A DNA stretch of 64,000 bases from JBAXTE01 sp963556065 (lineage in GTDB: Bacteria > Bacteroidota > Bacteroidia > Bacteroidales > WCHB1-69): positions 1 through 64,000 of the forward strand of contig CAUVYH020000015.1 of NCBI GenBank assembly GCA_963556065.3, read 5' to 3'. The first letter of the stretch is position 1. The number at the start of each line of letters is the position of its first letter. The translations under genes were made by a program, and so were the position numbers. Under the pieces are notes generated by a model. The model was given only the letters and a program-made list of their open reading frames with translations, made no database searches and was not told the origin of the DNA. Below are positions 19,346-27,398 of the stretch, piece after piece.

Positions 19346-19441
19346 TATGGATATCAAAAAACTCGCAACTCGGGCAAGGGATCGAAAAACCGTGATAATG
19401 CTTTTTTCTTAAATAAAATGGTTTATAAAAACGTAGATTAA
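19346..19441 (+). pseudogene. 3' remnant of a duplicate of the gene at 13845
   Basis: These 32 codons, from TAT GGA to the TAA stop, align without gaps to 15300-15395 at 90 of 96 bases. Four of the six changes are synonymous third-base C-to-T changes, and the two others give Ile-to-Thr and Ser-to-Asn. Similarity continues about 45 bases past the stop and is loose for a few bases upstream. No start or upstream part of the gene remains: the preceding sequence is the end of the fibre-like gene. It is best read as the tail of a former full second copy. Confidence 0.75.
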
Positions 19442-20656
19442 GGATTTTAATAAAATTCTTTAGTTGTGTTTATTTGTACAATTTCACTTATATATAACTA
19501 CAATCCTGTTAATCCTGAAATCCTGTCTGGTTCTTCCTTTTTACTAGGCTTGTAAAAATCTACGCTGTCTTTTTTTCTGACTGGATTTGAAGATAAGATG
19601 ATTGCTACGCAGGCTTTTTTTTAGACAAGATTTACTGGATTTACAGGATAATACAAATACAGAATCCTGTTAATCCTAAAATCCTGTCTAATTCTTTTTC
19701 TTTTGACTGGACTTTTAAAAAGCTATGCAGTTTTTCCAGACAGGATAAACGTGATTTACAGGATGATACAATACGGCTTTTGTTAGTCAAGATTTGTATT
19801 TTTGTCCGTTTTTTCTTTTCATTTGACGGGAGTCCAAACAAAAGAAATCCTGTTAATCCTGAAATCCTTTCTAATTCTTTCTTTTTACTGGTTTTTTAAG
19901 AAAGCTATGCAATTTTTTTCAGACAGGATGAACATGATTTACAGGATAATACAATACAGCTTTTGTTAATCAAGATTTGTCTTTCTGTCCGTTTTTTCTT
20001 TTCATTCGATGGGAGTCTAAACAAAAGAAATCCTGTCAATCCTGAAATCCTGTCTAGTTCTTCCTTTTGACTGGGTATTTAAAAAACTATGCAGTTCTTT
20101 CAGACAGGATAAACTTGAATTACAAGATAATACAATGCATTGTCTTGTTAGTTGAGATTTGTATTTCTATGCGTTTTTTCTTTTCATTCGACGGGAGTCC
20201 AAACACAAGAAATCCTGTTAATCCTGAAATCCTGTCTGGTTCTTCCTTTTTACTAGGCTTGTAAAAATCTACGCTGTCTTTTTTTCTGACTGGATTTGAA
20301 GATAAGATGATTGCTACGCAGGCTTTTTTTTAGACAAGATTTACTGGATTTACAGGATAATACAAATACAGAATCCTGTCAATCCTGAAATCCTGTCTAA
20401 TTCTTTCTTTTGACTGGGCTTGCAAAAAGCTATGCAGTTTTTTCAGGCAGGATAAACCTGATTTACAGGATAATACAATATAGTATCTTGTTAATCAAGA
20501 TTTGTATTTTTGTCCGTTTTTTCTTTTCATTCTACGGGAGTCAAAACACAAGAAATCCTGTCAATCCTGAAATCCTGTCTAGTTCTTCCTTTTGACTGGG
20601 TATTTAAAAAGCTATGCAGTTCTTTCAGACAGGATAAACCTGATTTACAGGATAAT
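19442..20656. repeat. repeat array B (seven hairpin units)
   Basis: Seven units of the family seen in array A. Left arms begin near 19502, 19662, 19844, 20028, 20211, 20371 and 20553; right arms near 19622, 19738, 19921, 20102, 20331, 20446 and 20627. The first and fifth units have the long core (CTACGCTGTC ... GCTACGCAGGC), and each is followed by a short linker and a normal unit, the same order as the last two units of array A. No credible gene lies in the array; open frames of 60-66 codons run through the repeats and differ between units. 20657-20841 is unique and holds the next promoter. Confidence 0.9.
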
Positions 20657-20809
20657 CTGAATTGATTCAAGTACGATTTATTTAATTGCCAAATGTAATG
20701 CGTGAGTCGCTTCCGGTTAAACAAGTTAAATACTTAACGCCTTTTCGGGTTAGATGTGTTTGTTCGATTGTCTCTACCTCTGTTTAGATAAAAATTAAAA
20801 CAAATCTCG

Positions 20810-20817
20810 TATATTTG
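20810..20817 (+). promoter_or_regulatory. -7 promoter box
   Basis: TATATTTG matches TAnnTTTG and lies 24 bases before the ATG at 20842. Confidence 0.5.
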
Positions 20818-20841
20818 TGTCTCAAAAACAAAGATGCTTTT

Positions 20842-22035
20842 ATGAAAAAGCTTGCATGGTTGCTTTTCATTTGCGGGATTGTCGTTATGGGGAATGCTCA
20901 AGCCGTGATTTCCGATATTCAGCCGGTTATAAAAACGGGGGCCGATCGCATTGAATTGTATAGCACTTCTTTGAAAGATAAACATATCGCAATTGTTGGG
21001 AATCAAACATCTGTAATCGGGAAAACAAATCTTGTAGATACGTTAATACGGCTTGGGTTAACCGTTGATAGAATATTTTGCCCCGAGCATGGTTTTCGGG
21101 GTGAAGCTGAAGCCGGTGCAGTCATACAGCCCTCGGTAGATGAAGTTACGAAAATTTCGGTGGTTTCACTTTATGGCGATACAAAGAAGCCCACGGCAGA
21201 GCAACTTAAAGGAATTCAGGTACTGGTTTTTGATTTGCAAGATGTGGGAGTGCGCTTTTACACCTACATTTCTACGCTTCACTATGTAATGGAAGCCTGT
21301 GCCGAAAATCATATTCCACTTATTCTCCTCGACCGCCCGAATCCCAATGGCTATTTTGTTGATGGCCCGGTATTAACCCCCGATTGTAAATCGTTTGTGG
21401 GCATGCATCCGGTACCTATTGTATATGGGATGACGATTGGCGAATACGCTCAAATGATTAACGGAGAAAAGTGGCTGAATAAAGGAGTACATTGTGAATT
21501 AACAGTCATTCCCCTTTATAATTACACTCACAAGTCGCGTTATAAATTGCCGGTGCCTCCTTCTCCGAATTTGCCGACAATGAGCGCAATTTATCTCTAT
21601 CCTTCGTTGTGCTTGTTCGAAGGCACGCCGTTAAGTATTGGAAGGGGAACCGATTTGCCATTCGAAATACTGGGTTATCCGAATCCGAAATTTGGAACAT
21701 ACACTTTTACGCCGCATGCAATTAAAGGGAAATCGGAAAATCCACCTTGTAAAGACCGGCTCTGTTATGGCTATAACTTGAGTAAATATTCCGATTTGGT
21801 GTTGAAAGTCCAAAATTCAATTCAGCTGTTTTGGATTATTGAAGCATATAAATCCTATCCGGACAAACAGAAGTTTTTTACCCCGTTTTTTGACAAGCTA
21901 GTCGGAGATAAATTGTTGAAGAAGATGATTGTTGCAGGAAAACAGGAGGAGGAAATTGAAAAATCGTGGGAACGTTCCATCATCGCCTTTAAGCAGATTC
22001 GAAAGAAATATTTATTATATCCCGATTTTGAATAA
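20842..22035 (+). CDS. DUF1343 / NamZ-type exo-beta-N-acetylmuramidase
   Basis: 397 residues. A signal peptide (KLAWLLFICGIVVMGNAQA) precedes a DUF1343 domain. Diagnostic stretches: VDRIFCPEHGFRGEAEAGA (about 73-91), VLVFDLQDVGVRFYTYIST (about 127-145), LLDRPNPNGYFVDGPVL (about 166-182) and SLCLFEGTPLSIGRGTDLP (about 254-272). Known family members (NamZ, YbbC, GH171) remove MurNAc from the non-reducing ends of peptidoglycan fragments, so a periplasmic cell-wall recycling role is likely. The ATG at 20842 is preferred to the upstream non-ATG start because it opens the signal peptide. It forms an operon with the TMTC-like gene 17 bases downstream. Confidence 0.85.
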   Translation: MKKLAWLLFICGIVVMGNAQAVISDIQPVIKTGADRIELYSTSLKDKHIAIVGNQTSVIGKTNLVDTLIRLGLTVDRIFCPEHGFRGEAEAGAVIQPSVDEVTKISVVSLYGDTKKPTAEQLKGIQVLVFDLQDVGVRFYTYISTLHYVMEACAENHIPLILLDRPNPNGYFVDGPVLTPDCKSFVGMHPVPIVYGMTIGEYAQMINGEKWLNKGVHCELTVIPLYNYTHKSRYKLPVPPSPNLPTMSAIYLYPSLCLFEGTPLSIGRGTDLPFEILGYPNPKFGTYTFTPHAIKGKSENPPCKDRLCYGYNLSKYSDLVLKVQNSIQLFWIIEAYKSYPDKQKFFTPFFDKLVGDKLLKKMIVAGKQEEEIEKSWERSIIAFKQIRKKYLLYPDFE

Positions 22036-22052
22036 TATTACTATTAAGTTCT

Positions 22053-24170
22053 ATGAGTAAACAAAAAGTACCTCAAAACAAACCGACAAATTCAGTCACT
22101 TCCACCCAATCATCAAAAGGATTTGTGCTTTCCGTTAAGTTTCAATATTACTTAGTGGCGCTGGTGTCATTTCTTATTTATGCCAATACTCTTACTTTGG
22201 AGTATGCGCTAGATGATCGGTTGATGATTGTTGATAATAAATTCACAAAGGAAGGGATTCGCGGCATTAAAAAGATAATGACCAATGATGCGTTTACAGG
22301 TTTTTTCGGGACGCAGAAAAGTTTGGTTGCCGGAGGCCGGTATCGTCCGCTCACTCAAGTAATGTTTGCCGTTGAATATCAGTTTTTCGGACTGAATCCG
22401 TTTATTGGACATCTGATAAATATTTTATTGTTTATGGCCATATCGGTGTTGCTATTTCATATTCTTCGCAAGCTTTTGGCTCCATATCAGCGTGCCGGAT
22501 GGTTGGGGTCGTTGGCTTTATTAACCGCACTCCTGTTTGTAGTTCATCCGATACATACCGAGGTGGTTGCAAATATTAAGGGACGCGATGAATTGATGAG
22601 CCTGTTCGGATCGTTGCTGGCACTTTGGTTTGCATTACGCTATATCAATAAACAGAAAATACGGGATATTGGATACATGTTTCTATCCTTTCTGATCGCT
22701 GTATTCTCGAAAGAGAACTCCCTCACTTTTTTGGCAATTATCCCGCTGGTGTTTTACTTTTTCTATAAGCCGACAATTCGTCAGTATTTGTTTGTAATAG
22801 GAGGCTTGTTGGCCGCTTCCGCAATCTTTTTAATTATTCGGATCCATGTTGTGGGTGGAATGCTAAATACTGCCATTGTTCCGGAAATTCTGAATGATCC
22901 GTTTCTGAATGTGCCTAAATCAACGGCCATTGCTACGGTAATTTACACGTGGGGAAAATATTTGCTGCTCATGATCTTTCCGCATCCGCTTACCCACGAT
23001 TACTATCCTTTTCAAATTCCGTACTTTCAGTTTTCAAATTTGTTGATCATATTTCTAGTGTTGTTTTTTATCGGAACCATTATTGTTGCAATTATGGGAC
23101 TGCGTGAGAAAAAGCTTTGGAGCTTTGCTGTTTTGTTCACCCTGATCACATTTTCCATTCAGTCGAATCTGGTTTTTAATATCGGAACTTTCATGAATGA
23201 GCGTTTTGTTTTTGCGCCATCCATCGGCTTGGTTATGTTGATGGCGTTGGTCGTTTGGAACTTGTCAAAAAAACGAAATTTGGCTCGGGGGATTGGATTT
23301 GTGTTTTTAGCGATGATTTTGGGTTATAGTGTAAAAACAATTAGTCGGAATATGGTTTGGAAAAATGATAAAACTTTGTTTCTGACCGATGTTAAGGTAT
23401 CGAAAAACAGCATTAAATGTAATGTTTCGGCCGGAGGAATGTCGATGGAGATGGCCAAAGCGGAACCCGATTCTTCAAAAAAACGGCAGCTTGTTTCTCA
23501 GGGATTCACATACCTCGAAAAGGCTCAAAAGCTTCACCCGGGGAGTTATTATGCTTGGTTTTTGATGGGTAGCGGTTATGTGGAACTGAGAGACTGGAAA
23601 CATGCCTTGATATACTTTGAACAAGCATATCGCATTAATCCGGAAAATAAAGATGCTTTAAATAATTTAATATTTTTGGCTCAAACAAGCTCGAAAGAGC
23701 AACAGTATGAAACTTCGGTGGATGCTTATCGAATATTGTCTAAGATTGATCCGAATAACGATGAATACAAATTAATGGCTGCTGATGGACTTTCTCGTGT
23801 TGGTTTTGCCGATTCGGCATTAAAAATAATCGATCAGGTGTTGGTTAAAGATTCGAAAAACGCAACAGCCTGGAGTAAAAAGGGCGAAATTTTCGGCAGG
23901 GTGAAAAACGATTTGATAAATGCTGAAATATTTTTAAAAAAATCGGTAGAATTAAATCCTAACGACCTTTCTGCAAATGAAAATTTGGGAATTGTATATG
24001 GCATTAAACGGCAATTTGAATTATCTGTTTTATATTTTAATAAAGCGCTTTCCATTGATTCAAAGCAGCCCAGAATTTATCAGAACTTGGCCGGTACTTA
24101 TAATGCTATGGGCGATAAAGCAAAAGCTCAAGAATGTCTCAACAAGGCTGTGCAATGTGTTCAAAAATAA
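22053..24170 (+). CDS. TMTC-like multi-membrane (GT-C type) protein with C-terminal TPRs, second copy
   Basis: 705 residues, the same architecture as the protein at 11848: about ten to twelve membrane helices (about 28-430) then TPRs (about 470-700; EKAQKLHPGSYYAWFLMGSG and later repeats). Shared motifs: YANTLTLEYALDDR, YRPLTQVMFAVEYQ and HPIHTEVVANIKGRDE. The TPR tract is longer than in the first copy. The two proteins are clearly paralogous but have diverged, with different N-terminal tails. Here the partner upstream is a NamZ-like muramidase, in the first copy a DUF4249-like lipoprotein. Glycosyl transfer to exported proteins or cell-wall glycans is inference. Confidence 0.8.
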   Translation: MSKQKVPQNKPTNSVTSTQSSKGFVLSVKFQYYLVALVSFLIYANTLTLEYALDDRLMIVDNKFTKEGIRGIKKIMTNDAFTGFFGTQKSLVAGGRYRPLTQVMFAVEYQFFGLNPFIGHLINILLFMAISVLLFHILRKLLAPYQRAGWLGSLALLTALLFVVHPIHTEVVANIKGRDELMSLFGSLLALWFALRYINKQKIRDIGYMFLSFLIAVFSKENSLTFLAIIPLVFYFFYKPTIRQYLFVIGGLLAASAIFLIIRIHVVGGMLNTAIVPEILNDPFLNVPKSTAIATVIYTWGKYLLLMIFPHPLTHDYYPFQIPYFQFSNLLIIFLVLFFIGTIIVAIMGLREKKLWSFAVLFTLITFSIQSNLVFNIGTFMNERFVFAPSIGLVMLMALVVWNLSKKRNLARGIGFVFLAMILGYSVKTISRNMVWKNDKTLFLTDVKVSKNSIKCNVSAGGMSMEMAKAEPDSSKKRQLVSQGFTYLEKAQKLHPGSYYAWFLMGSGYVELRDWKHALIYFEQAYRINPENKDALNNLIFLAQTSSKEQQYETSVDAYRILSKIDPNNDEYKLMAADGLSRVGFADSALKIIDQVLVKDSKNATAWSKKGEIFGRVKNDLINAEIFLKKSVELNPNDLSANENLGIVYGIKRQFELSVLYFNKALSIDSKQPRIYQNLAGTYNAMGDKAKAQECLNKAVQCVQK

Positions 24171-24239
24171 GATATTTTGCCGCAAATGAATAAAAGAGTC
24201 CTTTTTTTATCGTTTTCTGATAAAAAAAATGATAAATGT

Positions 24240-24270
24240 TTTGCGGAATGAAAAAAAATAAATACCTTTG
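24240..24270 (+). promoter_or_regulatory. rpsT promoter
   Basis: TTTG (24240-24243), exactly 19 bases, then TACCTTTG (24263-24270): the best match in the window to the Bacteroidota consensus, as expected for a highly expressed ribosomal gene. A leader of about 45 bases follows. Confidence 0.8.
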
Positions 24271-24321
24271 CACTCCTAAATATAAGAAAAGTAATAAAAA
24301 TAAACTATAAAGTAAAGAGAG

Positions 24322-24573
24322 ATGGCTAACCATAAATCGTCAATCAAGAGAATTAGGGCAAACGATAAAAAAAGACTTGCAAATCGTTATAATGCACGCA
24401 CAACTCGTAATGCACTGAAAAAAATCCGTTTAACGACTGATAAAAATGATGCAATGACACAACTTCCTGTTGTAATTTCGCTTATTGATAAATTAGCAAA
24501 ACGTGGTGTTATTCACAAAAACAAAGCTGCAAACTTGAAATCGGGATTGATGAAAAAAGTTGCAAAACTCTAG
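24322..24573 (+). CDS. rpsT: 30S ribosomal protein S20
   Basis: 83 residues, the usual length. It begins MANHKSSIKRIRANDKKRLA, strongly basic, and is all-helical, matching bacterial S20, which binds 16S rRNA early in 30S assembly. A near-perfect promoter precedes it and a hairpin plus T-tract follows the stop, so it is a single-gene transcript. Neighbours on either side are unrelated. Confidence 0.95.
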   Translation: MANHKSSIKRIRANDKKRLANRYNARTTRNALKKIRLTTDKNDAMTQLPVVISLIDKLAKRGVIHKNKAANLKSGLMKKVAKL

Positions 24574-24592
24574 TTTATCAAAGATATTCAAT

Positions 24593-24632
24593 AAAAAGAG
24601 CCTTCTCTGTTTCAGGGAAGGCTCTTTTTATA
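24593..24632 (+). terminator. rpsT terminator
   Basis: Arms AAAGAGCCTTC (24595-24605) and GAAGGCTCTTT (24617-24627) are exact inverted repeats followed by TTAT. The remaining 24633-24845 shows no feature. Confidence 0.8.
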
Positions 24633-24845
24633 TGGTAATTTGGAGAACAATATTTTGAATGAATCCTCTTGGAGAAAGTAATTGGATCCCTAAATATGTA
24701 CAAAATCAACCGAAATCCGGAACTTGAAATTCGGCACTCGTAAATTTGTTTACTTGTTACTCGGTTACACTACTAATTCAACTTGTTACATATTCAATTT
24801 GTAATTCCTTTTGACTTTGTAAACTTTACAGACGTTCAACTGGTT

Positions 24846-25955
24846 TTATTTCGGAGCCAATCGGATTAGGAAAATGGATAAAATACCAAAAAGAATATTG
24901 GGTAACCACATTGCCAGCACTGGGTTCAAGTTGCCATACGTGGCGAAAACAGAAGTTACTTGCATAAACATAATAAACGAGAAGCTAAACAATAATCCCA
25001 GTGCAAGGTGAATTCCCAAGCCGCCTCTGGCTTTTCTTCCGGCCACAGTGAGCCCGATAATAGCCAGAATAATAGTAGCAAAGGGAAAGGCGATCCTGCG
25101 ATGTTTTTCAACTTCAAAAAACTTTACCTTGTCGGAACCTTTAGATCGTTCGTTTTTTATATATTCTCTGATCTGAAAGTAGTTCATGGTTTCCATGTCA
25201 TCGCGGATATACACAAAGTCTTTGGGGCTCATGTTCATGTTTGTGTCAAGCTTATTCCCCTGTGTAATATACTCTTTCTTTCCCCAAGTGTAATGTTTCA
25301 TATAGCCGTTTAGCGTCCAGCTGTTTTTAATGCTGTCCCATTGCACATTTTGCGCTTTTAGCTTATAATATACTCCGTCGAAGTTCATTTTTTCGAGCGT
25401 AAAGTTATACCCCGTGTGTTTGTTGTTGTTCCAGGTTTCTACATATACGTAAGTGTCTGAGGCTATTTTTACATGAATATCGCCCTCCTTGTTTTTCACT
25501 CGTTTACTGATATATTTATCTTTGAAATCGAGCATGTTTTCGTTCGTATATGGAATTAAAAAATTAGATAGCACAAAGGACATTAATGCGATAATTGTTG
25601 CTCCGGCTATGTAAGGAACTAAAATCCTTCGATACGAAATTCCACTTCCCAAAATTGAGCTTAGCTCATTGAATCCTGCCATTTTTGAGGTAAAATAGAT
25701 CACGGCAATAAAACTGAACAGCGGACTGAACAAGTTGACGAAAAATGGAATGAAATTAAAGTAGTATTGAAATATAATAGCAGAAACAGGTGCCCTTTTG
25801 TCAATAAAGTCCTGAATATTTTCGGAAATATCAAAAACGACAACAATTACGATGAGCAACGCTATGGCATAAAAAAAAGTGCCTATAAATTTACGTAAAA
25901 TATACAAATCAATGATTTTTACGTTTTCTTTCAGCCATTTTTTTAAATATTTCAT
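24846..25955 (-). CDS. LptF/LptG-family lipopolysaccharide export permease
   Basis: 369 residues from the ATG at 25955; the longer open frame upstream overlaps tgt and lacks a membrane start. It is a YjgP/YjgQ-family inner-membrane protein: an N-terminal helix (FIGTFFYAIALLIVIVVVF), two helices before residue 130, a periplasmic beta-jellyroll (about 135-270, including TYVYVETWNNN) and three helices at the C-terminus. It works with the ABC ATPase LptB to extract LPS from the inner membrane and pass it to LptC/LptA. Whether this is LptF or LptG cannot be settled here. It lies 47 bases downstream of tgt, probably one transcript. Confidence 0.85.
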   Translation of the reverse strand: MKYLKKWLKENVKIIDLYILRKFIGTFFYAIALLIVIVVVFDISENIQDFIDKRAPVSAIIFQYYFNFIPFFVNLFSPLFSFIAVIYFTSKMAGFNELSSILGSGISYRRILVPYIAGATIIALMSFVLSNFLIPYTNENMLDFKDKYISKRVKNKEGDIHVKIASDTYVYVETWNNNKHTGYNFTLEKMNFDGVYYKLKAQNVQWDSIKNSWTLNGYMKHYTWGKKEYITQGNKLDTNMNMSPKDFVYIRDDMETMNYFQIREYIKNERSKGSDKVKFFEVEKHRRIAFPFATIILAIIGLTVAGRKARGGLGIHLALGLLFSFSFIMFMQVTSVFATYGNLNPVLAMWLPNILFGILSIFLIRLAPK

Positions 25956-26002
25956 GCTCAAATTATTTTTAAGTAGTGTCTTTGATCTATAATTAAGTTG
26001 GG

Positions 26003-27133
26003 TTATAATCGTTGTGATATCACCGGCAGTATGCCTGCTTTCCACGCAGTAAAATCTCCCGTGATAATGTGCTTCCGAGCTTCTTTCACAAGCCATAAAT
26101 AAAAGTGGAGATTGTGAAGGCTTGCGATCATGGGGCCTAATATTTCGTTAGCGGTAAAAAGATGTCGAAGAAAAGCTTTGCTGTATTGCAAATCGGCATA
26201 AAGGTCACTGTCGTTGTCGATAGGGGAGAAATCGGCCTTCCATTTCTCGTTACGCATATTCATGATGCCATGCCGGGTAAATATCATTCCATTTCGCCCG
26301 TTTCGGGTTGGCATCACGCAATCGAACATATCCACACCCATTGCAATGCCTTCGAGAATATTTGCAGGAGTTCCCACTCCCATGAGATATCTGGGTTTGT
26401 TTTTAGGTAAAATTCCGCAGACAATTTCGGTCATTTCATACATCAGTTCTGTAGGTTCCCCAACGGAAACCCCGCCAATGGCATTGCCTTCGCAGTTTTT
26501 TGAAGCAATATATTCGGCCGATTCTTTTCGCAAATCGGTGAATACACTACCTTGCACAATCGGAAACAGCGATTGGTTATGTCCGTATTTGGGTTCGGTT
26601 CGGTTGAAATGATCAACACATCGGTCGAGCCACTGATGAGTAATGTGCATCGATTTTCGTGCATAATCCCTCTCGCATGGATAAGGGGGACATTCATCAA
26701 AAGCCATCATGATGTCAGAACCTATTGTTCGTTCAATATCCATTACTTTTTCGGGGCTGAAGAGATGGCGGGAGCCGTCGATATGAGATTGAAAAGTGAC
26801 CCCTTCCGGAGTTATTTTTCTGCGATGAGCTAAAGAGAATACTTGAAAACCACCACTGTCGGTAAGAATCGGACGATCCCATCCGTTGAATTTATGCAAG
26901 CCTCCGGCAGCTTCCAATACTTCTAGTCCGGGGCGAAGATAAAGATGATACGTGTTCCCTAATATAATCTGTGCTTTTACAGCTTCTTTTAAGTCTTGAA
27001 CATGTAATGCTTTAACACTGCCAATAGTCCCTACGGGCATAAATATGGGCGTTTCTATCAGTCCGTGGTCCGTAGCGATTATTCCTGCTCTGGCATTACT
27101 TTTAGAGTCGGATGTAGTAATTGTAAATTCCAT
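26003..27133 (-). CDS. tgt: queuine tRNA-ribosyltransferase
   Basis: 376 residues; the ATG at 27133 begins MEFTITTSDSKSNARAGII and follows a -7 box, so the longer frame is not used. The enzyme exchanges guanine for a queuosine precursor at tRNA position 34. Present: NTYHLYLRPG, the nucleophile region LTDSGGFQVFSL, GVGTPANILEG, and DCVMPTRNGRNGMIFT. Odd: where most bacterial Tgt proteins have a zinc site CxCxxC followed by His, this has SDLYADLQYSKAFLRHL, so all three cysteines are absent, although the later histidine (SLHNLHFY) is kept. I recall that Bacteroidota Tgt often lacks them. It is followed by the LptF/G-family gene. Confidence 0.92.
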   Translation of the reverse strand: MEFTITTSDSKSNARAGIIATDHGLIETPIFMPVGTIGSVKALHVQDLKEAVKAQIILGNTYHLYLRPGLEVLEAAGGLHKFNGWDRPILTDSGGFQVFSLAHRRKITPEGVTFQSHIDGSRHLFSPEKVMDIERTIGSDIMMAFDECPPYPCERDYARKSMHITHQWLDRCVDHFNRTEPKYGHNQSLFPIVQGSVFTDLRKESAEYIASKNCEGNAIGGVSVGEPTELMYEMTEIVCGILPKNKPRYLMGVGTPANILEGIAMGVDMFDCVMPTRNGRNGMIFTRHGIMNMRNEKWKADFSPIDNDSDLYADLQYSKAFLRHLFTANEILGPMIASLHNLHFYLWLVKEARKHIITGDFTAWKAGILPVISQRL

Positions 27134-27151
27134 TATCTTTATTATAAACCG

Positions 27152-27159
27152 CAAAATTA
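27152..27159 (-). promoter_or_regulatory. tgt -7 promoter box
   Basis: Minus strand reads TAATTTTG, matching TAnnTTTG, 19 bases upstream of the tgt ATG. Confidence 0.5.
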
Positions 27160-27398
27160 CATTTTTTTTATGAAACTCGATGGTTTGAGAGAAAATGAAG
27201 TGCCTGAAATGTTGAATTACAAGTATATTAGCAATAATAAAAGCAACATGAAGTATTAACTGGAAATTGTTGATAATTATTTCGTACTTCAAAAAACCAT
27301 GCGCCAAATATTGATAATTTTGTTTGTTCTATTGGATTATAGTCTCTTTTCGTGTTGCATATTGTAAGAATAGAACACCATTTAATTAAACAGTGCGT

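Noticed and set aside
15400..20656. CRISPR array
   Set aside because: The parts between the shared arms are themselves conserved in all units, units are 160-185 bp apart, and no cas genes are present.
24633..24845. possible small RNA or tRNA between rpsT and the LptF/G-family gene
   Set aside because: No cloverleaf, TΨC-like GTTCGA motif or stable stem was found; only AT-rich sequence with loose ACTTGTTAC repeats.
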